The notes beneath the pieces are model-generated. The model was not told the origin of the DNA and did not search any database. It was given only the letters and a program-made list of their open reading frames with translations. Shown piece by piece: positions 52,501 through 58,031 of a stretch of 63,133 bases of DNA (positions within the stretch are counted from its first letter, which is position 1; each line of letters opens with the position of its first letter). The DNA comes from Hondaea fermentalgiana. Lineage: Eukaryota > Sar > Bigyra > Thraustochytrida > Thraustochytriidae. Where the stretch lies: positions 187,371-250,503 of the forward strand of contig NPFB01000030.1 in the NCBI GenBank assembly GCA_014084085.1, in the 5' to 3' direction. Both the position numbers and the translations under genes were made by a program.

Positions 52501-55500
52501 GCTCCGATATACTGACAGCAAGTGAGATTCTCGTTTCACGAGAAACAAATGCTATTCGACTGAACTTCCCGCAAGGTGCGTTTTCCCAACAGGGTTATCT
52601 ATATGCGCCAAATTCTCTTGGCGAGTGCGTGTTGGCTTTGGGGTTGACGCAAGTATGGGAAGAAGAAGCTCGGACGGGCCATCGTGTTACGACTGTTCCT
52701 TCCTTGACGTCAATCGATAAGTTGTGGCACGCTACAGGCCCAAATTTGTCAAGGTCCACGGAGGAAGGGGCGTTTTATTGTGTTGTTCGTGCATGTGGGG
52801 AATTGACGCTCATTGACGAGGCTTGCAACAAGACAATTTTGAAAATGCAAGGTGCACAATGCGCTTTTGGACAAGGTTTTGGCGGAACGTCGACGTACAC
52901 TCGATCCTGGACACCTCGCCATATATCTGCATGTGCGAGGTCGTCCGTCATCCGTCAAGTTGGACTCGAGGCTGCACGTCGACATGTGCACCCCGTTGAA
53001 ATGAAGGATCCTGTGGGCGATGAAGCATTGGAGCATTATTGTGCTGAGCACATTCGAAAGACGCTCGCCGCAATGCCTTCCGGTTTCGAGCCCTCTGAAC
53101 CACATCTCGCGCTTCTCTACCGTCGATGGCAGCGCGCCTATGGCCATACGTCTGGCGATGTAAAAGCGCAGCAAACGTACCAATCAGCGCCTTCGGGTGT
53201 AGAGTTTGACTTTGCTCAAAATTGTGTCGACGCGCTGCCTGCGATTATCAAGGGAGAACGGCCCGCTCTAGACGTTCTCTTCTCGAAACCTGCGTTAACG
53301 ACCCGTTTGTACAGTGAGTCCACGCCTTCGAATACATGCAATCGAGCGATCGCGCAGAGTGTCCAGGGCATTGCAGAAACCATTTACAATACAGCGTCTA
53401 GTTCTCAGCTTTTGCGCGTGCTCGAGCTTGGCGCGGGAACAGGAGGCACTACAATGCATGTAGTCGACTTGCTCGACCAAGAGCGCACGGAATACGTCTT
53501 TACGGACATTTCCGACTACTTTTTACGTCAAGCCGAAACCACCTTTGCGTCTTACAAAGACATGATGCGCTATGCATTGCTGAATGTGGAGGAGCCTCTC
53601 GCACCGCAGGGCTTTGGCCCGAGTCAGTTTGACGTTATCATTGCTTCCAACATTGTCCATGCAACGCAGGAGCTACACGTAACCTTGAGCAACATTGCCA
53701 AACTTCTGGTCCCGGGTGGCTGCTTTTTGCTCAATGAAGCCACAGTTTCAACTGCGTTTCTTGACGCGACATTTGGTCTTACAAGTGGGTGGTGGCGATT
53801 TGCAGCCGCACAAGATGCTTCAAGGCCCGAGCGAGATGGACCCTTGCTAGCACCACTGAAATGGCGTTCTTTGCTTTTGTCCGAGGGCTTTGCTAGCTTT
53901 GATGTGGTGCACGAAGCGGCGCAAGGCCAGGTCGTCATGGCAGCTATCCTCGATTCCAGTACTTTGCAGCCGCCCTTGGCCTTGCAGCCCTCAGCGAGGG
54001 CTGCTGGGATCAACGTCGTAAGCGATCGCCAAGATGACGAACTCTTTCATACGCTCCACGCAAGCTCGCAAGGGGAAGGCGCCTCGATTGACGCACTCGT
54101 TCTTATCGCCTCAAGGGAGTGTGAGGTCGGCCTGGAAGCTGATGCAACACGTTTCTGGTTCGATACGCTGCAAACATTTGCAAGCAAGCCACAAGGCACG
54201 CTTGTGGTCGTGACGCGGAGCGATGAGTGTCCTTTGCATGCAGCGCTCTGGGGTATGGCGAGGAGTCTCTCCTTGGAAATGTCTCCAGGATCGTGGCGCA
54301 TCGTGTGTCTCGATCTTGACAGAGACTCGCAAATACAAGACATAGTTTCCGCCGTGCATGCCGAAGTCCTTTGGAAGCCTTCCAGCAAGGGATCAGGAAC
54401 GCTTCAGGTTCGTCTCGTGAGCGGGGAACGATATCTCGGTGTGCTCGACCGGTATGCGGTGCCGATTCCACCTCGTTTGCCTCCAAAGCTGGACGGCACG
54501 TATGTAGTGACGGGCGGACTGGGTGGTCTTGGTTTGCTCACGGCCTCACTGTTACTTGACCGTGGTGTAAGGAACCTCGTGCTCGTGTCAAGGTCTGGGC
54601 GTCTTCGTGAGAATGATATCAACGCGTCGACAGAGGCAGACATTATGGATCGCATCTTGAGCTGTGAAGGTGTTACTTTGAGACGCGTGGCGTGCGATGT
54701 TGGCAATCGAGAGGATTTGGAGCGCAAGGTCTTTAATCGAATCGATGCAGACGACCGTCTCCCTCCCGTGCGGGGCATTGTACATGCAGCCGGCATTCTG
54801 CGCAATCGTGCAATGAAAAGTATGGACTACGCAGCAGAATTTTTGCCTGTATTCGTGACCAAGGCCAAGGCGGCAAGGCATCTTGACCATATCGCCCGGG
54901 AGCGCAGGTATGATCTCGAACACTTTGTGCTGTATTCTTCTGCTGCAAGCACCTTTGGTTCTGCTGGGCAGAGCAACCACGCTGCAGCGAATGCAGTAAT
55001 GGACGCCATTGTGTCCCAACGACGCACAGCGGGCCTTTGCGGAACGTCGGTGCAGTGGGGCGGATGGGATGATCTCGGCGCAGCAGTAGCGTCACAGCGA
55101 ACGCAGGAAACGGTACTTGGTCGTGGAATGGGGCTACTTCCGATTGAGAACGGCGCGAACGCGATTCGAGACATTTTCCAGAGCGAAACAGCGCCTGTTT
55201 TCGGCGTCAGCGCGGTTTCGTGGCCAATCTTTGGGCCTCAGCAGGCGGATCCTACCTTTATTGATCGATTCTACCAGGCAAAACACCCGACTGGTGCAAG
55301 GGAAACGGAAGATGCGCAACCGACGTCCACACAGCCTGAAACGAAGAGCATGCAGGAAGAGGGATCGACTGCCAAGAGCGAAGCGCAGGCATCGTCGCTC
55401 GTTGAAGCTTTGCTCAGTGAATGTGGTATCCAAGATATGTCCGCATCGTTGGCTGATCAGGGCCTTGACTCACTGACCTCAATCGAACTCATCGGACTCG

Positions 55501-56567
55501 TGCGCGCGCAAACAGGCGTGAAGCTTTCACCAACATTCTATCTCGACTGTGTCAATGGCCACGGTCTCGCTGCATTACTTGCTCCGTCTCTGAGTAAGCA
55601 TAGTACTTGCGCACCGTCCCTGAATGATACTGGGAAGGTTACAGAAGCGCCATCACAAGTGGAGACAGCGACTGTGACAACTCATAAGAGCGCTTCTGCT
55701 TCAGCTCTAGATGGTGCAGAGACAGATCTCCCCTCAACTTCGGCGTGGCTCGAGCCACTTTTTGCTCCGAAAATGCGTTTGTTCTGCTTTGCCTACGCGG
55801 GAGGGCATCCGAATGTATTTCGAGAGTGGACAATGCACATTCCCGCTTGCGTCCAGATTTGCCCTGTCGCTATGCCTGGCTACGGAAAACAGACAGATCG
55901 CGCGTTTTGGCGCTCGATTCCGGAATTAGCTGCGAGTGTGAGCGCCTCGCTTCCCTCAGATGTTCCATTTGCGCTCGCTGGATCGTGCCTTGGCGCCATA
56001 ATTTCCTTTGAGGTAGGGCGAACGCTTCGGCAAACGGGCCGCAGACTACCGCTGCACCACTTTGCAATGGCGTGCAGCGCGCCTCAGGATTACTCGCGTG
56101 CACTGCGTCTCCTTTACAGCCATCGACTGAAGGAAAATGCATTCTTTGTCCCATCTGACGAGGCGCACGCTGCTGTGCGTTTCCAGGATCTAAGTGAAAA
56201 GGAGCGCGACGACACGGTGCAAGATTTACATCAGCTAGGCTTCTTCAAGGACGACGAGACGTTGTCAAATCTTGCATCCAACAAGGTATACTTTGAGCAT
56301 GTCATGGCTCAAATTGCGGGACAGATGCAGCTTGCGGAGCGCTATGTTTATGAAAAGACGTCTTCCTCTGAGGGCCCCGTAATCCCTGTGACTGCAATCA
56401 GCGGAAGGCTTGACGATACAATTCCTACTGGTTGGCCACAGGCATGGGAAGCTCACGCTCCCCAGGGAAGTTTTCGGCACGTGGAGATCGCAGATGGTGG
56501 GCACTACATTTTGCAAACACATGCGGCTCAGGTGACTCATGCGATCATCGAAGACTTGCTCGACTGA
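39444..56567 (+). CDS. Giant AT-less modular type I polyketide synthase
   Basis: 5707 residues in one uninterrupted 17-kb frame. Domain order: GNAT-like, ACP | KS-DH-KR-ACP | KS-KR-ACP | KS-DH-KR-ACP | KS-degenerate DH-cMT-KR-ACP | TE. All four KS have the Cys-His-His triad context (DTACSSSL, HGTGT, GH of the third motif), and all five ACPs have the DS attachment site (S303, S1501, S2433, S3628, S5343). No acyltransferase (GHSxGE-type) domain occurs; the KS-to-DH linkers are only about 50 residues. Extender units must come from a separate AT, as in bacterial trans-AT synthases. It is not a PUFA synthase: no tandem ACPs, no MAT, no ER. The flanking genes are eukaryotic housekeeping types and no cluster partner is evident. 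Horizontal origin is possible but not shown. Confidence 0.95.
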   Translation: MAFESYSTRCAQERDLSALERLESFVKPSFRVSVKELKHRVASPNGTSGALILEIPNHHSAARASSASLSSDDSTSASSAPESRSSQSEDNDQLSAGRPYASADNTLIVGVLYFVRANKRKTQQLRYKSVFDQADPEGDTVFWVHLVLDPQARDLLDYFHAAARTYCFDTLGVNNVRALTHCSDVSEGAISSLWDLEDYVTTAKRTDRNLFLHSSHGATFVGLISGYNMRDTVNAGYAVIMQYDREPDTKNAAFDVMRKDATIARVSVSVLRDLVCGAIGLSDEAGHRSFDADRPWFELGLDSVSLMDLHGNLETALNKELDVSFLFAINTFSKLVRAVGDTDEGKGDEASQHAANRTPMPEARGAVSTGLSVLGLGLRFPNHRGADTDLETLEAFHAALHEDDGDNASYKRLVQRARFADQFLEKGISAEQARCIPFAQRLALETAFSALADGPPGLLEAANRRVGVFVGAWDGGCREEMQKTSEDEAASAHAAAGFSTSIIANRISYMLDLSGPSVVVDTACSSSLVALDYACKSIAAGTCEVALVIGVNVVDETNSDSRTALLRQGGFLSSSSACFAFDDRADGYARSEGAGALLLARAGLLPGAQDYARAKVAAVSVNQDGRTVNLHAPNPEAQTTLIQEACRMAGVEPHQVSFVQTHGTGTRLGDPIEAAGLHAALRSSSFPNDSHNVQSPSLAAPEPLFLTSIKSQFGHLEGAAGMIGLIATILALQTRELPANRRLQKLNPAVDFDAWNLAPVGSVGPVKLPAEAQSLVAGVSSFGFGGTNAHALLQSVGPLRAREEFASRGPIPWSENFHTIPFAPLLSEPIDLGDKSDLESLVDHRLGSLEVVPGAFWAIIASEMNPGAQLLALGFVSLTQLPVDDDWSISLRRGSKKMAIVNNAGYSVCEATAQYNLSPLQALGSLADTMAACSCALDLSSFYTRLGNRYGPRFQALREARVSDDGVILADLCVDRHYSCSARVSRSILLDAAAHACFLAFQNQSEIEEPHYANGFEALWCDQQWLQSSPESTTWRCVVYRRDSLRFDWDIFSPTGKLVVSARGFTLGKTRVTRSSSVPLQRQHVVVCRSVWQFLSTDELASQRRVEPDVVISEPCCESLHKRIQGLLESTNRPRVCVRIQDSAQEGYIRSLRREEPAWPLHMYCGPDHEDVVVLEDEPEVLVSGPDQLAVRRLIPLEDTRESTITSPSPVVCPVENGTYLISGGAGAIGLRMARELLARGAGKVLLLGRSKMPSGQSAASLQGSVYLQCDISDEASVRRVVGPYANEIRGVIHCAGVLRDGMIGKLSHFSEVFAGKVVGAESLMKVIDPLRDTLDFFILCSSVTSCLGSAGQANYAAANSVLDALAEAAASEKVVSIQWGPWHGPQSMAAASATRWERLGLPPMDPDVATDALFSLKRGCGPVVCIAGMDPHAPGAASSWAREPMVRELFHHANTMPSSESRTTSDDARVLVRRISSTFIDDCDVGENEMTPWRDAGMDSLAMVEFRNMLRMAIPEHITLRDTVLFDYPTPRALIDYLSEAMDGSRVPSQGQNLEMVVSAASSGALAVTGVACRLPGGVDSPAAFWDLLQSGRDTMTDIPLGRFDWEKSSDRLYARKAAFVDNVDRFDANKFKIAPVEAQQMDPQQRLALEVASEALEDAQLDADARVGVFVGVMTNDWARLMDPAKPTAYSASGQIPCVLANRISYVLGLQGPSMAIDTACSSSLVALDVAAASLSRGDCDAAIVLGVNLILDDGVHAEECAARMLSASGRCATFSEDADGYARGEGCVAFVLEPEDTAERAGKATWGSVLSTAVNQDGRSANLTSPNGRAQVDVIRRALARAKLVANDISYVETHGTGTPLGDPIEIGALSDALDSHAGQVCLGALKTVIGHGEAVAGASGVLKALLCIEHSEVPANLHQSKMNSKVAEVAAPWMRFPQKRPFELPEQAIAGISAFGFGGTNAHAIVTGPQGRARTSSESTRRMKNQTAPRMPWKEDELVYRISWSASSSFPSSDNTAELTPIHQVQTFEDVLDVVRNKPAHERLKVTFVTHDSATCAFIRSLRLARPSWQLRLVESPRASLDGVTLDRDALEQRVDDRGHVSIPVLQRAPHFVPYSLGGLQHLGPVLITGASGGIGRALIDSLLDAGLSQIYALSRSGKASNDPRVEAIQCDVCDAASVERAAEYIGPSQVSFILHAAGILEEKSVLELNSDTVKAHNSAKVHGTRNLASSFPSASLIAFSSTSSVFGMRDAPAYAMANASMEEEITRLRADGVRAASLLWDLWAETGMAHARSMGSTKRGLSTRRACQILVGVLQNWNETNDPNGLIILAADLARLRQSLANPALLDALAPSANLAASAPERSESGDRFAPHLGPSRPPLSQSLRQASTAERKAILEDWLIVNARERYTDTSATLTPQTSWQQVGFDSLSMTEFTAALNDAIGFRNSPDELSDTVMFDYPNAHELASHVAQVWELESRSFVSEGNSASIVADQAPEAAVVSMALRFPGSRLNASPEGFWDFLCSGGDAMQDIPPERIPTLARDDVDKEDGKRFSGVYVRRGAFLHPDLFDADIRGAFPFSDAESLAMDPHQRLGLQVAGEALESAKVAGANMTCVGVFVGAQNTEYTLSQADRVGTFTATSTALSIIANRISYAFDLSGPSMTIDTACSSSLVALDAALKALHAGDCTSALVLAVDLMLSPHRFETTCAARMLSPNGRCATFSDAADGYARGEGCAALVVTLDQSSELPAWGIVHGIALNQDGKSANLTSPRGPAQIACIESALQRAGVVDRDQVVFIEAHGTGTKLGDPQELEALSTVFKDRRKPLHVGAVKSSIGHLEAAAGLAGVIKALLSLKHGVLPPNLHCDQLNPRIAKLQTRCPLRFPQGQMIKLEPAAHRLAGVSSFGFGGTNAHVILGSVPDARADRAARCFRPNLFIAPAIELRPVTGVPGKWKELLLPRTANLIRNHRVGSLPVLPATSYMELVHPLFEGAALEFSDLDLRSMYFLEMARRREAKADASLEFDLELDEVTSTVSISSARDGRLRATMKVRKLENAPPRVDLAMLREKCRRELPSGDALYETIGNQYQGPFRAVSAAWSSKDGDLLLGRVSMDQFVSAETLASAWLDAASHVALAAMDLEHRKKPVYAESVKGYMLAAANMKRQAAADPFVWSCLTKTSDNTFDMEICRDSGEVLAQVRQFSFGFFSATSSEISKPLQDSTRLWRDEWVELNLGRDDSQLAVEVIDLPTVESLLPELAHRLRMGPSNSYVVLAHTAMHCGLIACTRREYTSATLVTVEGGRLPNGVHAAQLVSVAHKTGMTSFRVSSTDASIYGRRRVAMEAASPQDALLRVKRGATYLVTGGGGALGLQVGREIALRGGTAVLLGRSAHLAPGVELPAGCRYVCCDITDSSAVSRVLSKSENLRGIVHCAGVLRDGTLQSAQPNDFEEVGAPKLQGAQALLDNVDRRQLDFVVLFSSIAATIGSAGQGVYGAINASLDAIAEREHANGTPIVSIRWGPWSGAGMAATLQAKWKRMRLQALTPQDALDEMFRLPRTHAVVTICEFDDANEQSLSPPGTAKLHARSGWSRSSLCELILDIAQEVSPDHTRVGMEDPWRDAGLDSLAMVEFRNLLQDRIGTETAQLEDTLLLDYPNADVLVDWLVSQLPSSPEGPVGNETSVMSIVTSDVNTGPRSLVGDEEHMKRQSCTTTTTTTKSNDNKNNSIDEFRKQAEFASPNEAVGYMPRAKVVVTGVACRLPGGANSPDRFWELLCSGRDAMRPVPLSRFDMSAHFDPDPSVPGKSYVDRGAFIDNVDAFDNNKFGISDLEAARMDPQQRIAVECAYEALVSAGVVEEPTKSGAKVSPSAVKQAKVGVFVGMMTNDWASMDHGTPSAFTATGHSPAVASNRISYIFGLTGPSMTIDTACSSSLVALDAARRSLESGDCEAALVVGVNLILSPQLYVEECAARMLSSRGRCATFSEDADGYARGEGCVAIVLQRSDDPSRLSALGEVLSTAVNQDGRSANITSPNGRAQEEVIGLAIERAGIRPESVAYVETHGTGTALGDPLEVSALSRIFRDRESPLVLGAAKASVGHTEGASGLTGLLKALLCVHHGVVPGNASLEDGPNAKLNPKVQQVALSQMRFPGRGASVTLPVDAVAGISSFGFGGTNAHVIVRAPTAHEGHFDMSRGREDISWAPTHFRSPLARKDTLVTGHHSLMRDGNDRDFRKNRAPREFGLSVKATAHEVLDLFLWEMAAAQPRGQDDQEFWSIQFEDLHQCSMGRLSVDAKHRRIISKDETPGDQVICSAAEPCGSGSHTWLDKSNAEDVWEQQSVTWFREQTSSLGWRSDILTASEILVSRETNAIRLNFPQGAFSQQGYLYAPNSLGECVLALGLTQVWEEEARTGHRVTTVPSLTSIDKLWHATGPNLSRSTEEGAFYCVVRACGELTLIDEACNKTILKMQGAQCAFGQGFGGTSTYTRSWTPRHISACARSSVIRQVGLEAARRHVHPVEMKDPVGDEALEHYCAEHIRKTLAAMPSGFEPSEPHLALLYRRWQRAYGHTSGDVKAQQTYQSAPSGVEFDFAQNCVDALPAIIKGERPALDVLFSKPALTTRLYSESTPSNTCNRAIAQSVQGIAETIYNTASSSQLLRVLELGAGTGGTTMHVVDLLDQERTEYVFTDISDYFLRQAETTFASYKDMMRYALLNVEEPLAPQGFGPSQFDVIIASNIVHATQELHVTLSNIAKLLVPGGCFLLNEATVSTAFLDATFGLTSGWWRFAAAQDASRPERDGPLLAPLKWRSLLLSEGFASFDVVHEAAQGQVVMAAILDSSTLQPPLALQPSARAAGINVVSDRQDDELFHTLHASSQGEGASIDALVLIASRECEVGLEADATRFWFDTLQTFASKPQGTLVVVTRSDECPLHAALWGMARSLSLEMSPGSWRIVCLDLDRDSQIQDIVSAVHAEVLWKPSSKGSGTLQVRLVSGERYLGVLDRYAVPIPPRLPPKLDGTYVVTGGLGGLGLLTASLLLDRGVRNLVLVSRSGRLRENDINASTEADIMDRILSCEGVTLRRVACDVGNREDLERKVFNRIDADDRLPPVRGIVHAAGILRNRAMKSMDYAAEFLPVFVTKAKAARHLDHIARERRYDLEHFVLYSSAASTFGSAGQSNHAAANAVMDAIVSQRRTAGLCGTSVQWGGWDDLGAAVASQRTQETVLGRGMGLLPIENGANAIRDIFQSETAPVFGVSAVSWPIFGPQQADPTFIDRFYQAKHPTGARETEDAQPTSTQPETKSMQEEGSTAKSEAQASSLVEALLSECGIQDMSASLADQGLDSLTSIELIGLVRAQTGVKLSPTFYLDCVNGHGLAALLAPSLSKHSTCAPSLNDTGKVTEAPSQVETATVTTHKSASASALDGAETDLPSTSAWLEPLFAPKMRLFCFAYAGGHPNVFREWTMHIPACVQICPVAMPGYGKQTDRAFWRSIPELAASVSASLPSDVPFALAGSCLGAIISFEVGRTLRQTGRRLPLHHFAMACSAPQDYSRALRLLYSHRLKENAFFVPSDEAHAAVRFQDLSEKERDDTVQDLHQLGFFKDDETLSNLASNKVYFEHVMAQIAGQMQLAERYVYEKTSSSEGPVIPVTAISGRLDDTIPTGWPQAWEAHAPQGSFRHVEIADGGHYILQTHAAQVTHAIIEDLLD
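40537..44080 (+). other. PKS module 1: KS-DH-KR-ACP
   Basis: KS1 (about 365-795) has C524, H662 and H715. DH1 (about 815-1100) has His in VDHRLGSLEVVPG (H844) and Asp in LLDAAAHA (D991). KR1 has GGAGAIG (1224-1230) and the catalytic Tyr in ANYAAAN (Y1356). ACP2 carries S1501 in GMDS. Expected output is an alpha,beta-unsaturated acyl chain. Confidence 0.85.
44138..46870 (+). other. PKS module 2: KS-KR-ACP
   Basis: KS2 (about 1565-1975) has C1723. The KR2 region with its structural half follows directly after a ~30-residue linker; GASGGIG begins at G2134 and the catalytic Tyr is in AYAMAN (Y2259). ACP3 carries S2433 in GFDS. Expected output is a beta-hydroxyl. Confidence 0.85.
46940..50470 (+). 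other. PKS module 3: KS-DH-KR-ACP
   Basis: KS3 (about 2500-2920) has C2673. DH2 has His in NHRVGSLPVLPA (H2973) and Asp in WLDAASH (D3132). KR3 has GGGGALG from G3367 and Tyr in GVYGAIN (Y3496). ACP4 carries S3628 in GLDS. A Thr/Asn/Lys low-complexity linker encoded by acc/aac repeats (50580-50630) leads to module 4. Confidence 0.85.
50690..55570 (+). other. PKS module 4: KS-degenerate DH-cMT-KR-ACP
   Basis: KS4 (about 3751-4180) has C3930. About residues 4210-4480 show a DH-like fold remnant, but the Asp-helix block reads LYAPNSLGECVLALG without the catalytic Asp. The C-methyltransferase (about 4500-4850) has SAM motif I LELGAGTGGTT (from L4660) and the family strings FTDIS, ASNIVHAT, PGGCFLLNEAT and FGLTSGWWRF. 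KR4 has GGLGGLG (from G5024) but SNHAAAN, with H5179 in place of Tyr. ACP5 carries S5343 in GLDS. Confidence 0.82.
55730..56567 (+). other. PKS terminal thioesterase with Cys nucleophile
   Basis: Residues about 5430-5707 resemble the alpha/beta-hydrolase thioesterases of the type II (GrsT/RifR) style: LFCFAYAGGHPNVFREW, VAMPGYGKQ, then the nucleophile elbow AGSCLGAIISFEVGR, which aligns with GHSxGAxxxFExAR and puts C5515 at the Ser position. The Asp is likely in ISGRLDDTIP and the His in GGHYIL. It should release the chain by hydrolysis or cyclisation. Confidence 0.8.
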
Positions 56568-56898
56568 TATGTTCAAACGAATTCAAAAGACAAATGGAAA
56601 GTAAAATCTAAATTCGATTCCTTATCCAAAACATCAATGCAGCACGTAGAACGCTGAAGCGTAAAAGTGGCACCTTGTAGGTACTAGGGTGAATGAAGAA
56701 TGGTATCAGGTGCGGCGGAGCGGCTTCGTTGCAAACGCTAAAGGTCAGAGACCTAGTATGGACAACGAAAGAAAAGGAAAAGACGCATGTCGATCGTTCA
56801 ATGATAAATTTTATCGTGTACGAGCAAGCTCAGGTGCTCCCAATAAACTGACAAAAGCATTGACTTCTATTTTAGCAAAATGATTTATAAGCCTCGGC
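56568..56898. other. 3' spacer between PKS and CaMK genes
   Basis: 331 bp between two convergent genes. It is AT-richer than its surroundings and probably holds both 3' ends. No gene is seen. Confidence 0.5.
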
Positions 56899-58031
56899 CT
56901 AGGGTACTGTGGCCATCTTCTTGCCGCTCGCCGTGACCGCCGCACTAATGTCAGCAGCATGATCTCCGCCGGCGAGAGACTTGCGCATGCGGGCGACAGC
57001 CTTGATTCCATTGACAGCATTTTTGAACTTGCGCGTAGCGTTGTACTCCCTGAGCTTGTCAAGGTTGCCCGTAAGGTTGGAGTTGGCGTCACCTTGCAGC
57101 CACTTGTGCTGGAGCACCTCGGAGATCGTCGGACGCTCGACCGGATTGGTCACAAGCATAAAGTTGATAAAGTCCTTGGCGTCTTGAGAGACATCGTCCC
57201 AGTACGGAGAAGGGAACTCGTACTTGCCTCGTTTGATTTGACGGAAGAGCTCCGCGTTGTTGGGGTGGTAAAAGGGCGGAAATCCGCATAACAAGATGTA
57301 GGCGATGACGCCAAAGCTCCAGACATCGACCTTGAAGTCATACTTGTCGCCCTGGAGAATCTCAGGAGCCACGTAGCCCGGCGTCCCGCACGCGGTCTTC
57401 ATGAAGGGCTCCTCCTTGCAGACCTTTGCAAGACCAAAGTCTGCGAGTTTGACGACGGCATCGTTTGTCTCGTCAGAGTAGAGGAGGTTCTCAGGTTTGA
57501 GATCGCGATGTACAATATCCTGCTTGTGGCAGTATTCGAGAGCCTTGGCAATGCTAATGAGGTCCCGTCGGGCCATGCTCTCTTCGTAGTGCTCCTTTTC
57601 TACGATGCGATCAAACATTTCTCCGCCCATCATGAGCTCCATGACCAAGTATACGTTTTTCTTTGACCGATACGTTTCATAGAGCTTGACGATATTTGGA
57701 TGGTCCATGTCGTAGAGAATTTGCATCTCTGTTTCAAGCGCTTCGGCGTCCTCGGCCTTCATGGTCAGCAAGTTCATGATTTTGACAGCGCGCTGGACAT
57801 TTTTATCCTCCTTGAGGGTGCAAACCTTGACGGTGGCAAAGCTACCTGTACCGAGGGTCCTGCTCACACGATACCGCTTATTGAATTCCTATTGGGCGAG
57901 AGCGATTGCGCAGCACGTATATTGTGGTCAGTCTCCTCGTGCGTCACGTCTTTGGCTACCGCCTTGGTAAATGTCGGGGCACGTCAACGCGCGCAATAAC
58001 TTACGTCCGTGTTAAAGAAAAACGACGGCAT
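56899..58031 (-). CDS. CaM-kinase-like Ser/Thr protein kinase (two exons)
   Basis: A spliced gene. Exon 1 (58031-58005) is 27 nt after a Kozak-like CGCCACCATG and encodes MPSFFFNTD. The intron runs 58004-57889. Exon 2 (57888-56899) continues in phase as EFNKRYRVSRTLGTGSF. The protein is about 338 residues and has a complete kinase domain: glycine loop GTGSFATV (about 22-29), AVKIM Lys (K45), HRDLKPEN (catalytic D138), DFG (D159), the activation loop CGTPGYVAPE and DVWSFGVIAYILLCGFPPF. The tail after HKWL (EYNATRKFKNAVNGIKAVAR) is a basic amphipathic helix like the autoinhibitory/calmodulin-binding segment of CaMKI. No EF-hands follow, so it is not a CDPK. It probably acts in cytosolic calcium signalling. 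Confidence 0.9.
57889..58004 (-). other. Intron of the CaMK-like gene
   Basis: 116 bp. The donor is GAC|GTAAGT, a ctgac branch-like element lies inside, and the acceptor is ccaatag. Phase 0. Joining the flanks restores the kinase N-lobe in frame. Confidence 0.85.

Noticed and set aside
39444..56567. PUFA synthase (Pfa-type) identity
   Set aside because: There are no tandem ACPs, MAT, FabA-type DH pair or ER, and the protein has a GNAT start, a cMT and a TE, none of which fit PUFA synthases.
39444..56567. Bacterial contamination as the source of the PKS region
   Set aside because: The same contig has clear eukaryotic genes close on both sides, including a spliced kinase gene starting 0.3 kb downstream. 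No bacterial-type operon or promoter is seen. Raw-read confirmation would still be useful.
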